A stretch of DNA of 64,000 bases from Symsagittifera roscoffensis (GCF_963678635.1 NC_087064.1:59282338-59346337), one strand, 5' to 3'; shown: positions 40,516 to 53,363, counted from the stretch's first letter. The notes: a model not told the origin generated them from the sequence alone. A program made the numbers and translations.

Positions 40516-40929
40516 TATCAATGAATGAAAATCCGTCTTTGATTTCTACTTGATTGGCCTGCTTGCCTTCTAGTCGTTCATAGAATTCTGTCTTTTTACT
40601 GGGGCTATCGGCGTTATGGCGCTTGTCACGGGTCTGTGATCATGTGGTATCCGTTCAGGCGCACGATCCAACGACCAATATAACTTTAGTCCATCGAATA
40701 GAATTTCAGCCAGGCAAGAGCACGATTATCCACACGCAACTTGAAGGGAGCACTTCACCATACTTCACTTCAGTGTCGCTCAGGACCACTGATGCATCCG
40801 TGTCTAACACGAACATCCCCTTCTCTGTTGGCATGCCGAGGACTGGTGCCTCGCAAAGTTCGCGTTAATGTTTTCAAATGAAACTTGAGCCTCATCAGTC
40901 CAAGTGATTTTTTTTACCCTTGTTTCTAA
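40516..40929 (-). repeat. RNase H and RT-connection fragments fused upstream of gag copy A
   Basis: Pieces of the RNase H region (repeating parts of 35800-36330) appear here with internal deletions and run directly into the gag start of copy A. The junction is at about 40515. It is one block of the gag-pol mosaic. Confidence 0.75.
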
Positions 40930-41997
40930 TTAACTGCTGCATGGGATATATCTTATCGGCGTATCCTTTGATAAACTCCCGATAATAGTTTGCTTGCCAG
41001 TGGCCTTAGTTACAAGAAAACACAAATATTTCCCTGGTATCTGTGATGCGACAGGGGGCAGCGCTATCATCCCTCCCACACAAGGCTTCCACAAAGTTAT
41101 TGCTACAGCGCACGTAAGTTCCGTGAGTATGAAATCGCTGTCCGTGACGACATTGTTTGAATAGTGGTTTGGTAGATCAAAGTAAGATTCAAAAACTCGT
41201 CCGAATGGTGGTTTCTTAGCATTCTCGATCTCCGTTTCCAGCTCTCCGGTTTCCCTCGCCGATTTCAATTTTTTAATCGCCAAATTTGCGGTGTGGGTGA
41301 GTCCTACCCCCACTCCCCGGACAAAAATATCCATCGACGTCCCCGTCGATCGCTTAAAATCGAGCCGATCGAGATTGGATTCTGGAACGTGTAAAGGACC
41401 ATCTGGAGCGACACAGTTGGATTCAGTATTGTCGTGACTGATATATTTGATGCTGTTTTGGTCGACCCTTGAATCGTCAAAATGGTCTTTTTCGGGTCTG
41501 CTGGCAGATCATGGAGCCATTCGAGTACTCGCAGATTTGTCAATACCTGATCATGCATCTGTTCAGTCTCCGGTTCGATCTCCACTTCCGGTTCAGAGCA
41601 ATCGTCGATCCAATCTGTGTCGTTGACTAGGTCCATCTCTCTCCTGTGGCACCAGCACTTCGTCCAGTCCCACTAGCGAGTCCATCATGTCGCTCGAAAC
41701 TATCCTGTCTATGACAAAATCCTCGCCATACGGTTTGTACTTCTTCTTGCCTTTCCCTCCTTTGCTCTGGCGTGTTTCCATGGTGAAGGGAAAGTCTGGC
41801 CGTACACTTTTGTCAACTTCAGTTTGTTCTGGGCAGTCCCAGCCCTCTTCGGCATAAGGTAGAGTTTCGTCGTCCACCTCCACTCGCTCGGTCAATTCCA
41901 GGTCCAGTGGTTCATCGCAATTATCTACCACCTCATTCCCGTCGTTTTTGTCGCGCGTGCCTCTTTCATTCACCTCGCAGGCAGGATCCACTATCAA
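40930..41997 (-). repeat. Mosaic block: pol C-terminal extension and N-terminal macro-like half
   Basis: Repeats 33082-33530 (ELTERVEVDDETLPYAEEG...) and the adjacent VLEWLHDLPADPKKTILTI segment. It then continues into the macro-like N-terminal half (FESYFDLPNHYSNNVV, DSDFILTELTCAVAI) and GGMIALPPVASQIPGKYL. It ends at a chimeric junction near 40990 where the macro-like sequence (FLVTKATGKQ) passes into RT-connection DNA read in another frame. The same junction occurs near 44378. Confidence 0.75.
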
Positions 41998-42456
41998 ATA
42001 ACCTCCCTATTGCATGTCAGCTGGGATACACCGGTCCTCTGATGAGGCATTGTGCGGCTTTGTGTTTTGGTAATGAGCTGCTCGTCCGGTGCTCAATTGA
42101 TGAAAACGACCTCCTTAGTGTACTTCAGTTATTTGGAATGTAACACGCCATTTTTTGGTAATTTTTTGGTTCCATTGGGTGGAACTATTTCGTGGAACAC
42201 CCAGATATAATCTCCGAACGAGCAAGCTTTTGCATCTGCAGTCCTTTTATCAAATCTCCTTTATTGTCTGATTTGCGCCTGTTGCGTGTTATTCCTGCAT
42301 AAATCATTGAGTTTCTGTTGCCTTGTAATCTTATCACGCACGTACGTTTGCGGTACTGTTTTCTTCCTATTATACTCAGGGTAGAAAAATATTATTAGAA
42401 GAGGTTTTTCGTGGCCAGTCAACATCATGTTGGGGCTTATTCCCATAGTGGAAATG

Positions 42457-43012
42457 TTATGGACTATTGTAAGCGCCCATTACTTGCGGTAAGTGTCTAT
42501 CCCAGTCATCCATGTACCATGAGCAATAAACTCTCAATATGGACACCCGCGTGCTATTTTGCCTTTTAACTAGTCCATTCGTTTGTGTGTGATAAGTGGT
42601 CGAGTGGGCCTGTGCCACTTGCGGCCTCTTCATTAACTCCTTCGTGAGATCACCCACGAATGCTTTGCTATTGTCTGATTGGAATGTGATGGGGCAACAC
42701 ATTCGATATCCACACATTTATTCACACATGTCTCGATATCCATACATTTATCAAGTGATTGCACATTTCTTCCGCTGATGTTGCCATGCAGGGGGCTACC
42801 TCTGCATATTTCGCGAAATGCTCAATCATTACCAGCACTTGATTGTAGCCCGTGGATGTCATCCAGATTTTCCGATGATCAATTTTCACCACTTCATTGA
42901 ATCTTGACGACTCTATTGACTGAAGGGGAATCCGCAGTTTCCTGGGGTCCTTTGCCTCAAATTTGCCGGCAGGTCTCAAAAAGACATCCTTCGGCATCGA
43001 GTTCACCATCAA
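42457..43012 (-). repeat. Mosaic block: duplicated integrase core
   Basis: Frames 43012-42722 and 42717-42457 repeat the integrase core (KIDHRKIWMTSTGYNQVLV, then ITFQSDNSKAFVGDLTKEL, TTYHTQTNGLVKRQNSTRV). The catalytic Glu position reads Lys here. A short local duplication of the CTCGATATCCA(C/T)ACATTTAT segment near 42700-42750 interrupts it. The left part joins a spacer at 42180-42420 that is also present at 45600-45840. Confidence 0.75.
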
Positions 43013-44326
43013 CCGGCAACCCCGTCTAACACTTTTACTTGATTGGCCTGCCTCACCAGGTTGGATCGGACTAGCAGATCCAGCGGGACAGGATCACCCC
43101 TGGCCAACACCTTTATTTCAGAGGCCGTCTCCACCGGAAGTTCAGGGTGTCCTGGTATGGGGTGCCAATGTTTCTCGACTCCCCGGACAAAATTCTGTCC
43201 CTTGGTCGCTTTGAATCCCGCTCCCCGGACAACATTTTGTCCCTCGGTTGTCCTGACCTTGTCTCCCCGGACAAGTAGTCCTGTCCAGGCTCGGAAGTGT
43301 ATGACTCCCCGGACAATGTCTTGTCCCCGGATGAACAATCCGAGCTCGGCTCGTACTTTTCCCTTGCCTCCGTGAATTGTACCTTTCTCGTAAAGCTGGA
43401 CTTTGGCTTGACCCTGACTTCTTCAGTGGTTTGGATATCGGTTGATGCCCGATGCTCCGTGAACGAAGTCCTCAACAAGACATCCTTCGGCATCGAGTTC
43501 ACCATCAACAAGCAACCCCGTCCAACACTTCGACTGCGAATGGTCACTGGCCTTTTCTCTTTTCTCTCAGTGACGGTCAACCGCTGCATGGTCTCCATCC
43601 ACTCACGATCATGCCTATCCACTTCTCTATCTAGCAGGTCACGGAGCTTCCCCATGACGTCCGGCGCCACGTTCACTGTCCTTTTTAGCAGGGCTATGCT
43701 ATTTATACCCAGCCTGGTAAGCTCTTGCTGTACCAGGTTGGATCGGACTAGCAGATCCAGCGGGACAGGATCACCCCTGGCCAACACCTTTATTTCAGCG
43801 GCCGTCTCCACCGTAAGTTCAGGGTGTCTTGGTATGGGGTGCCCTGACTTGTCCAGCCACCTGGTGAGTGGTAGTTTATCGTAGATCTCCTTATCAATGA
43901 ATGAAAATCCGTCTTTGATTTCTGCTTGATTGGCCTGCTTCCCTTCTAGTCGTTCATATAATTCTGTCTTTTTATTGAGGCTATCGGCGTTCTGGTGCTT
44001 GTCACGGGTACGGTGCTCTGTGATCATGTGGTATCCGTCCAGGCGCATGACCCAACGACCAATATAACTTTGGTCCATCGAATAGGTTTTTAGCCAGGCA
44101 AGAGCACGATTATCCACACGCAACTTGAAGGGAGCACTTCACCATACTTCACTTCAGTGTCGCTCAGGACCACTGATGCATCCGTGTCTAACGCGAACAT
44201 CCCCTTCTCTGTTGGCATGCCGAGGACCGGTGCCTCGCAAAGTTCGCGTTTACTGTTTTCAAATGAAACTTGAGCCTCATCAGTCCAATTGATTTTCTTA
44301 TCCTTGTTTCTTATTAACTGCTGCAT
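43009..44326 (-). repeat. Mosaic block: RT connection, RNase H and linker
   Basis: Frame 44123-43113 is intact for 336 codons (LRVDNRALAWLKTY onwards) and repeats 35154-36000. Upstream 44326-44090 carries a shortened RNase H start (FALDTDASVVLSDTEVKYGE) with an internal deletion that removes about 40 residues including the Gln-Glu-rich segment. The LSGE-type repeats recur at about 43170-43330. The block ends in a partial second copy of the linker. Confidence 0.75.
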
Positions 44327-45425
44327 GGGATATATCTTATCGGCGTATTCTTTGATAAACTCCCGGTAATAGTTTGCTTGTCAGTGGTCTTAGTTACAAG
44401 AAAACTCAAATATTTCCCTGGTATCTGTGATGCGACAGGGGGCAGCGCTATCATCCCTCCCACACAAGGCTTCCACAAAAACTCGGTATTCTTATACTCT
44501 CTCTTAAAGCTTACATCCGCTGTTATTGCTATAGCGCACGTAAACTCCGTGAGTATAAAATCGCTGTCCGTGACGACGACGTTGTTTGAATAGTGGTTTG
44601 GTAGATCAAAGTAAGATTCAAAAACTCGTCCGAATGGTGATTTTTTAGCATTCTCGCTCTCCGTTTCCAGCTCTCCGGTTTCCCTCGCCGATTTCAATTT
44701 TTAATCACCAAATTTGCGGTGCGGGTGAGTCCTACCCCCACTCCCCGGACAAAAATAACCATCGACGTCCCCGTCGATCGCCCAAAATCGAGCAGATCGA
44801 GATTGGATTCTGGAACGTGTAAAGGACCTTCTGGAGCGACCCAGTTGGATTCAGTATTGTCGTGACTGATATATTTGATGCTGTTTTGGTCGACCCTTGA
44901 ATCGTCAAAATGGTCTCTTTTGGTTCTGCTGGCAGATCGTGGAGCCATTCGAGTACTCGCAGATTTGTCAATTCTTGATCATGCATCTGTTCAGTCTCCG
45001 GTACGAACTCCACTTCCGGTTCAGAGCAATCGTCGATCCAATCCTGTTCTGTGTCGTTGACTTGGTCGATCTCTCTCTTGTGGCACCAGCACTTCGTCCA
45101 GTCCCACTAGCGAGTCCATCATGTCGCTCAAAACTATCCTGTCTATGACAAAATCCTCGCCATACGGTTTGTACTTCTTCTTGCCTTTCCCTCTTTTGCT
45201 CTGGCGTATTTCCATGGTGAAGGGAAAGTCTGGCCGTACACTTTTGTCAATTTCAGTTTGTTCTGGGCAGTCCCAGTCCTCTTCGGCATAAGGTAGAGTT
45301 TCGTCGTCCACCTCCACTCGCTCGGTCAATTCCAGGTCCAGTGGTAGATCGCAATTATCTACCACCTCATTCCCGTCGTTTTTGTCGCGCATGCCTCTTT
45401 CATTCACCTCGCAGGCAGGATCCAC
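44314..45425 (-). repeat. Mosaic block: pol extension with the best-preserved macro-like N-terminal half
   Basis: Frames 45425-45021 and 45013-44732 repeat the pol C-terminal extension. Frame 44697-44314 shows the macro-like N-terminal half: VFESYFDLPNHYSNNVVVTD, SDFILTEFTCAIAITADVSF, then KREYKNTEFLWKPCVGGMIA and IPGKYLSFLVTKTTDKQ. The V-x-x-S-D-F-I-L-T-E strand and following A-I-A-I-T-A-D region parallel the first strand and ADP-ribose-binding loop of macro domains. It ends at the same macro/RT chimeric junction as 40990. Confidence 0.65.
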
Positions 45426-45891
45426 TATATATTAGTCTCCCTCTTGCATGTCAGCTGGGATACACCGGTCATCTGATGAGGCACTGTGCGGCTTGTTGTT
45501 TTCGTAATGAGCTGCTCGTCCGGTGCTCAATTGATGAAAACGACCTCCTTAGTGTACTTTAGTTATTTGGAATGGAACACGCCATTTTTTCGGTTGTTTT
45601 TTGGTTCCATTGGGTGGAACTATCTCCTGGAACACCCAGACATAATCTCCGACCGAGCAAGCTTTTGCATCTGCAGTCCTTTTATCAAATCTCCTTTATT
45701 GTCTGATTTGCGCCTGTTGCGTGTTATTCCTGCATAAATCATTGAGTATCTGTTGCCTTGTAATTTTATCACGCACGTACGTTTGCGGTACTGTTTTCTT
45801 CCTATTATACTCAGGGTAGAAAAATATTATTAGAAGAGGTTTTTCGTGGCCAGTCAACATCATGTTGGGGCTTATTCCCGTAGTGGAAATG

Positions 45892-46498
45892 TTATGGACT
45901 ATTGTAAGCGCCCATTACTTGCGGTAAGTGTCTATCACAGTCATCCATGTACCATGAGCAATAAACTCTCAATATGGACACCCGCGTGCGATTTTGCCTT
46001 TCAACTAGGCCATTCGTTTGTGGGTGATAAGTGGTCGAGTGGGCCTGTGCCACTTGCGACCTCTTCATTAACTCCTTCGTGAGATCAACCACGAATGCTT
46101 TGCCATTGTCTGATTGGAATGTGATGGGGCAACCGTGTCTCGATATCCACACATTTATCAAGTGATTGCACGTTTCTTCTGCTGATGCTGCCATGTAGGG
46201 GGCTGCCTCTGCATATTTCGTGAAATGATCAATCATTACCAGCACTTGATTGTAGCCCGTGGCTGTCATCCAGATTTTCCGATGATCAATTTTCACCACT
46301 TCATTGAATCGTGACGACTCTATTGACTGAAGGGGAAACCGCAGCTTCCTGGGGTCCTTTGCCTGTGTATATAAGCTCCTGGCCAACACCTTTATCAGCG
46401 GCCGTCTCCACCGGAAGTTCAGGGTGTACTGGTATGGGGTGCCCTGACTTGTCCAGCCACCTGGTGAGTGGTAGTTTATCGTAGATCTCCTTATCCAT
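45892..46498 (-). pseudogene. Integrase copy B fused to a pol linker
   Basis: The integrase core frame 46389-45892 keeps all catalytic blocks without a stop: KIDHRKIWMTATGYNQVLV, ITFQSDNGKAFVVDLTKEL and TTYHPQTNGLVERQNRTR with the catalytic Glu in GLVERQ. Its N-terminal zinc-binding part is missing. Instead, the frame joins the RNase H-integrase linker (LPVETAADKGVGQELIYTGK) near 46370. The fusion deletes roughly 1.6 kb relative to copy A. Confidence 0.8.
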
Positions 46499-46555
46499 GA
46501 ACGAAAATCCGTCTTTGATTTCTGCTTGATTGGCCTGCTTCCCTTCTAGTAATTC

Positions 46556-46960
46556 TTAGAATTCTGTCTTTTTATTGAGGCTACCGGCGTTCTGGTGCTT
46601 GTCACGGGTACGGTGCTCTGTGATCATGTGGTATCCGTCCAGGCGCATGACCCAACAACCAATATAACTTTGGTCCATCGAATTAGTTTTCAGCCATGCA
46701 AGAGCGCGATTATCCATACGCAACTTGAAGGGAGCACTCCCCAAGTAGGCTCTGTACTTTTCCATGAAAATGATCACCGCGAACATTTTTGTTTCTGGCG
46801 CACCATACTTCATTTCAGTGTCGCTCAGGACCTTACTTCCATAGGCTATTGGACGGAGAACCGTTCTCCCATTCCACTCTTGCTCCTGGTGAAATATGCC
46901 CGATATCGCAACCACTGATGCATCCGTGTATAACACGAACATCCCCTTCTCTGTTGGCAT
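46556..46960 (-). pseudogene. RNase H copy B
   Basis: FVLYTDASVVAISGIFHQEQ shows the first catalytic Asp region with the normal L-D-T-D changed to L-Y-T-D. KYGAPETKMFAVIIFMEKYR and LRMDNRALAWLKTN follow. The frame ends at 46556 in a stop absent from copy A's equivalent. Confidence 0.8.
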
Positions 46961-47024
46961 GCCGAGGACCGGTGCCTCGCAAAGTTCGCGTTTAATGTTT
47001 TCAAATGAAACTTCAAATGCCTCA

Positions 47025-48084
47025 TCAGTCCAAGTGATTTTTTTTACCCTTGTTTCTCATCAACTGCTGCATAGGATATATCTTATCGGCGTATCCTTTG
47101 ATAAACTCCCAATAATAGTAAGCGTACCCCAGGAAGCTCATCAGTTGCGTGTCTGTCTTCGGTGCCTTCCAGTTCAATACCGCTTCGACTGCTTCGGGAT
47201 CTGGTCTAACTCCATGCTTGTCCACGAGGCGGCATAGGTACTTTATGGAGTCCCTGAGGATTTCGCAATTGGAAGATTTACACTTGAGGCCAGCGTGTTT
47301 CATGCGAGTAAACACCTCATATACGATCCTCTAGGGTTGTTGTTGCGATCACGACATCATCGACATAACACATGATGAGGTGCCCGTTTTTCTTGGTTAC
47401 AATCGTGAGTGCATGTGCCATCAGTCGCTGGAATGTAGCCGTCGCGTTACACAATCCGAACGGCATCCTCTTCCACTGGAACAATCTCAGCTCACACGCG
47501 AAAACCGTTTTCTCCCAATCTTGCTTTCTGAGGGGCACTTGCCAGAAGGCAGAGCGCAAATCCAACGTCGTGAAGAATTTTGCATCTCCTAACTTGGAGA
47601 GGCTCTCGTCGATGCGGGGAATCGCGTATGCCTCCTTTATCGTTACCGCATTCTGGTAGCGGAAGTCACAACAAAACCTAAATTGCCCCCCTTTCTTTTT
47701 TGCCATGACCACTCCGCAAGCCCACGGGGACTTCGACGGTTCGATCATGTCATACTCCATTAGCATTTCAATTTCTTTTCTGCATGCTTCTGATTTGCGT
47801 GGGGTCATTCTCCTTGCCCCTTCCCTGTGAGGTACTGCGCCCTCTTCCGTTTCGATCTCGTGTTCTACAAAATTGCAGCAACCTATATCGGCCTTATGCC
47901 TTGAAAAAACGTCTGCGTTCCGATTTAACACCGCTCTGAGCGAGTCCAATTCCTTGTCCGATATTTTGCCTTTTAAATGCTCTATCTCAGCTAGAACTGG
48001 CTTAATCGCTGCTAATTTGGTTTCTGTCGGTTGCTCAGGGAAATTTGAACAACTAGACAGCCCATCGTTTATCTCTGACTTCAT
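47025..48084 (-). pseudogene. Ty3/gypsy reverse transcriptase copy B (best preserved)
   Basis: Frame 48084-47317 (255 codons) keeps RT blocks 1-5 without a stop: FFTTLDLRSAFWQVPLRKQD, WKRMPFGLCNATATFQRLM and CYVDDVVIATTTLEDRI. It breaks by TAG at 47334-47332 just before the thumb. Frame 47315-47025 continues with CEILRDSIKYLCRLVDKHGV and the connection. Compared with copy A it lacks the TAG inside block 4. Confidence 0.9.
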
Positions 48085-48214
48085 TGAAAACAGTTTTTTG
48101 AAGACTTCATTTCACTTATCCTCTTTAGTATGCGTTCTTGGTTGGCATGCAAGGGCACTTAGTTAAGTCAAATCTTTTAAAGTTCTCCACACTCTGAACT
48201 CTGATAGTCTGTGT

Positions 48215-49739
48215 TCAGAGGCAATGTGTAGCCAATCTCCTTCCTCGTTGCATCGTCACTTTGGATGCCTCTGTGTTCAACAACACACTCACACACAGTC
48301 CGCTCTGAGTGAGTGAGAAGCTTCTTACCAAAATAGCTGAGCTTTTACTGTTGGGATTTGGAACCAGACACACCTGTCTGTTGTTGCTAAGCTCATTTTG
48401 GTTCCTCATCCTAAATGTCGCTATTACAACCTGATGTGGTTTTAACCTAACCTTCCTATTTAGGAAAATTGGCACCTTCCTTGGTTAATCAGGATTTTAT
48501 TAATTGGTTTCTTTTCATACTTCATCTCAGGGTCCTTGATTTTTATCAACCTGTCGTTGAGGTCAATCATGACATCGAGGTTGCGCCCAAAATCCCGTCC
48601 TAGGATGAACTGGTCGGACTCGTCAAGATTCTCGACGACCAGGAAACTCATCCAGAGATGTCTCCCTCCTAGCTGCAACGAGATGATAGGGGTCCTTCCG
48701 GTCACGTATGTTGCACCCTGATTAGCCGCTGCAAGTCTGATGTTTGTCGGAATCAGATCTGACCTATCAAGCCCATGTCGGTCCAGGTGCTCGGAGGAAT
48801 GACAGTGACCACTGCTCCGGTGTCTAATAGCCCCTTCACGGAGAGTTGTCTACCCTGCACGTCCAGTATATGCGGGGCCAGATCGGCTCCACAGCATTGG
48901 TGGACGGCGTCCTGTTCGAACATGGCGTTGTGTCCGATTCGTCGGACCTTAAGCTCTTCTCGACCAATGTAGATCCGACCTAGCTGGTCAGCTGCAACAG
49001 TCACGTGAGCTTTGGTGTAAATGTTTATTCCATCCACGTTCATTAAAATCGGATATGGTCAAGGTCCATCTACTTTCATTAGTCTTGGACCTCCTGTTGT
49101 GAGCAACGCTCGCACTGCCCTAGAGTCCAAGTGGCGATCCTTCTCTCTCAAGTAGTCCGCGTAGATGACCAGGTGTACTAGCGTGATCTCCGACGGCTCG
49201 CTCAAGTTTTTCACCACTTGATGGCCCGCCACCGATATGATCGACAATATTTTCGTCCCTTCTCTTGTCATGCCGAAAGTCTTCCTCGAGATGACATTCA
49301 TTTTTAGACCCTGCTTCCTGGGTTCCTGGTTATCCTCTTCCTTCGTCGATCTTCACAGAATGTCGAGTTTCTTGCGCCGCTCTGTCTTCTCTAATTCTGA
49401 CCTTACCCAATGCTCAACCTCTTTGGTCGCCAATTCTTGCTCGCCATTTTGTAACGCGGTCCGTGCCGCTAGGCCTTATTCCACCTTGAGCGCGCCTGTT
49501 GACTCCGCCTGCAGGCTCGAGGCAATTGGCTCATCAGGTAACGTTTTCACCTTCTTGGTTGTGAAGGTGCCTGTTGTCACCTCTCTCTTTCGTGACTCGG
49601 CTTCATTCATCAGGCGGGCGCGACTTACCTTGATCCCCGAAAGTAACTCTTCATGGCGGGGATTCGCACATGACCTCCTCTTATCCATGTCGTCACGAGG
49701 TCTATACCAACTGGAGTTCACGCCAGTGTTAGTTGCCAT
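48215..49739 (-). pseudogene. Gag end and aspartic protease copy B
   Basis: Frames 49739-49476 (gag C-terminal Arg/Ser-rich part), 49301-49059, 49043-48753 and 48705-48460 repeat 37700-38950. The protease active site is VKGLLDTGAVVTVIPPSTW, followed by ESDQFILGRDFGRNLDVMI. Small indels separate the frames near 48730 and 49050. About 85 bases near 49430-49515 are not present in copy A. Confidence 0.8.
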
Positions 49740-51232
49740 AATTGCAGTAACAGTTTTGCGCCCTTGGATTTATGAGCAAGTACTCACGCGGCTTCATACG
49801 CAAAACATCGGACAAGTTTACCAAGTTTCGCTCCGATATTCTCTCATCGGGATTGCTCCTCCTTCTGAGTAACTCCAGGTCATCCAAAAACTTGTCTATG
49901 GATTTGTCATCTCCTTGACGCCTCTTTTCAAACTTCACCATAGCTTGATGCCCTTGTACACCATAGCCAAAACGATTCAGCAAGATGTCGAATATCTTGC
50001 GAGCGCTGTCTCGTTCATTAGTCTTTTTCGCCATTACACAGCTCAGGACCTTACTTCCATAGGCTATTGGACGGGGAACCGTTCTCCCATTCCACTCTTG
50101 CTCCTGGTGAAATATGCCCGATATCGAAACCACTGATGCATCCGTGTCTAAGACGAACATCTTCTTCTCTGTTGGCATGCCGAGGACCGGTGCCTCGCAA
50201 AGTTCGCGTTTAATGTTTTCAAATGAAACTTGAGCCTCATCAGTCCAAGTGACTTTTTTACTCTTGTTTCTCATCAACTGCTGCATGGGATATATCTTAT
50301 CGGCGTCTCCTTTGATAAACTCCCGATAATAGTTAGCGTACCCCAGGAAGCTCTTTCTTTCGTGACTCGGCTTCATTCATCAGGCGGGCTCGACTTGCCT
50401 TGACCCCCAAAAGTACCTCTTCATGGCGGGGATTCGCACATGACCTCCTATTATCCATGTCGTCACGAGGTCTATACCAACTGGAGTTCACACCAGTGTT
50501 AGTTGTCATAATTGCTGTAACAATTTTGCGCCCGTGAATATTTGAGCAAGTGCTCACGCGGCTTCATACGCATATCATCGGGCGTGGGCACCTGGTCAAG
50601 TGACAGGGTGAAGTGTGTGGCCAACATGGTTTTCAGCTCATCACTTTTTACTCCATCCATGAACTTCGAGGCGATTACCAAGTTTCGCTCCGAAATTCTC
50701 TCATCGGGATTGCTCCTCCTTCTGAGTAACTCCAGGTCATCCAAAAAATTGTCTATGGATTTGTCATCTCTTTGACGCCTCTTTTCAAACTTCACCATAG
50801 CTTGATGCCCTCGTACCTCAGAGCCAAAACGCTTCAGCAAGATGTCGAATATCTTGCGAGCGATGTCTCGTTCATTAGTCCTTTTCGCCATTACACAGCT
50901 CAGGACCTTATTTCCATAGGCTATTGGACGGAGAACCGTTCTCCCATTCCTTTCTTGCTCCTGGTGAAATATGCCCGATATCGCAACCACTGATGCATCC
51001 GTGTCTTACACGAATATACCCTTCTCTGTTGGCATGCCGAGGACCGGTGCCTCACAAAGTTCGCATTTAGTGTTTTCAAATGAAACTTGAGCCTCATCAG
51101 TCCAAGTGATTTTTTAACCTTGTTTCTCATTAACTGCTGCGTGGCATATATCTTATCGGCGTATCCTTTGATAAACTCCCGATAATAGTTAGCGTACCCC
51201 AGGAAGCTCTTTCTTTCGTGATTCGGCTTCAT
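49729..51232 (-). repeat. Mosaic of chimeric RNase H-to-gag fusion units
   Basis: Two tandem fusion units read RT connection (FLGYANYYREFIKG), RNase H start (LDTDASVV, ISGIFHQEQEWNG), then at VLS switch in frame to gag (CVMAKKTNERDSARKIFDIL). They run on to the gag end (LMNEAESRKKE), which joins again to RT connection. The units are 50376-49729 and 51232-50499. Both switch points are the same in the two units, so a pre-formed fusion was duplicated. Confidence 0.8.
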
Positions 51233-51349
51233 TCATCAGGCGGGCTCGACTTGCCTTGACTCCAGAAAGTACCTCTTCATGGCGGGGATTCGCGCATGAC
51301 CTCCTATTATCCATGTCGTCACGAGGTCTTTACCAACTGGAGTTGTCAC

Positions 51350-53363
51350 GCCAGTGTTAGTTGCCATAATTGCTGTACTGATTTTGCGCCCTTGGATTTA
51401 TGAGCAAGTACTCACACGGCTTCATACGCAAATCATCGGGCGTGGGCACCTGGTCAAGCGACAGGGTGAAGTGTGTGGCCAACATGGTTTTCAGCTCATC
51501 ACTTTTTACTCCATCCATGAACTTCGAGGCGATTACCAAGTTTCGCTACGATATTCTCTCATCGGGATTGCTCCTCCTTCAGAGTAACTCCAGGTCATCC
51601 AAAAACGTGTCTATGGATTCGTCATTTCTTTGAAGCCTCTTTTCAAACTTCACCATAGCTTGATGCCCTTGTACACCAGAGCCAAAACGATTCATCAAGA
51701 TGTCGAATATCTTGCGAGCGCTGTCTCGTTCATTAGTACTTTTCGCCATTACACAACTTAGGGCCGTGCCCTCTAGGTTGCTTGTCAGTGCGCTGCGTTC
51801 TTGTTTCTTTGAGAGATTCTCTTCCTCAAAATGTAACTTCATCACCTCTATCCAGGTGTCGATGCAGCCATCTGATTCGTTCTTGATTGACTTCGGCTTT
51901 TTGAGTGTCCTTCCTGACTTCTCTCCTCTCTCGGTTGACTTCGAGAGTTTGGTGATGAACGTTTCAAGATATCTATTCAAGGGCTCAAACATTGAGGCGT
52001 ACATCGTTGTGTCGCGTTGTGTCCTGCGAGACGGTAGTCAGGTCTGGCACTGATCTGACGTGTGGCACAGTGGTCAACCGTAGCTCCGAAGTAGCATCCA
52101 CCTCCGGTGGGACCGGGTTTGTCCAACCCGGCCTCGACGGGGCTGCCCTGGTTCTCTCCCTGTGATTAGACTCAAAATTTGATCTTGACCTCGGCTGGCC
52201 CTCGGCATAGCTGTTGGCTCCGTCTCCATCAGTTGCCTGGCGTGAGTCCTCTCTTGCGGAAGAACGCTTCTCCCGATTGCTACCCTAAAAGATCTCGTCT
52301 AGTTTCCGCATCATCAGGTCAGATTTGGCATCTAACCTCTTCTCGAGGCTGGTCATCGTATAAGCATAGGCATCGTCAAGATCGTTCAACAATCGTTCGA
52401 TCTCCCTCACCATCCTCATGTCTCTTTCTTCCGACTCCTTGGCTGCTAGAGCAAAGCTCTGTGCTAAGCATTGATCGGTGTTCCGAATCAATTGGGCCTG
52501 ATCGTTTCTCACTTGTGACTTTACATCCGTAAGCTCATTTCGCAACTTCTATTGAACTTGCTGAGCCCTCTCTTCGACTCGATCAATTTTCTTAGTCATG
52601 TTCCGTCGCAGCTCGTCGAGGCCTGTCATCACACCGGCAAACATGTCACTCAAGTCGCTAGCCGTTCCCAGCACTGGGATAAGACCCAGAGACGATGACG
52701 TCAATTGAGATTGCAGCCTGGTACTCGACGATGCACCACCCTTCTGTGTGCCCATCGACATCATCAGCCTGTCGTATGTCGACGAGGCTCCCATAGTTAT
52801 CCCGTTTGACATCGGTCTCATAGGCGATTCAGATAACGCTTTCTTGCTCTTCTCCTGTCTCGGGCTCTTCTCCTGTCTCGGGTGTGCAGTCCATGTCCAA
52901 GTGCATGAGCCCCAAACCGTCATACCCAGAGGACAACCCATCATTTTGGAGCGACCTCATGCGTTCATCGTACATCGTCTTGAAGCTTCTTTTCGCTTTT
53001 GAACTTGGTTGCTCCTCCCGCGGGCTCATGCTCGACATCATCGCATTCTTGTCCTGTTTGACTAGAGAGGATTGTTCCTTTCTCCACCTGTGGCTCTTTG
53101 TCTCAGACTTTGAGGTTCCGATGAACAAAAGTTCCTCTCGTATTCCGACCTCGGAGCGATCCGAGGTCCCTTGAGTTTCCTAGGTTTCCTCCGGCTCAAG
53201 TTCCTCGCCAGGCTCTTCCGGGTCCTCGTGATAATACTACTCGGGTCGGGTCAGCGTTTGCTCCCCCTCCTCGCAGGGGTTCGTTGGTGTCTTGCTCGCC
53301 GGTCCAGCCTCAGCACTTCTCCCTTCATCCCCATTGAGGTTCTTCTCGCTTCTCAATTTCATT
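51350..53363 (-). pseudogene. Ty3/gypsy gag copy B with natural start
   Basis: ATG at 53363 (MKLRSEKNLNGDEGRSAEA) opens an acidic N-terminal region with two in-frame TAGs, then EELLFIGTSKSETKSHRWRK. The coiled-coil region (52944-52549 and 52545-52285) and the capsid-like region (52004-51579, ARKIFDILMNRFGSGVQGHQ) repeat copy A with small indels. It is preceded by the leader, so this is where translation of the ancestral element began. Confidence 0.75.
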
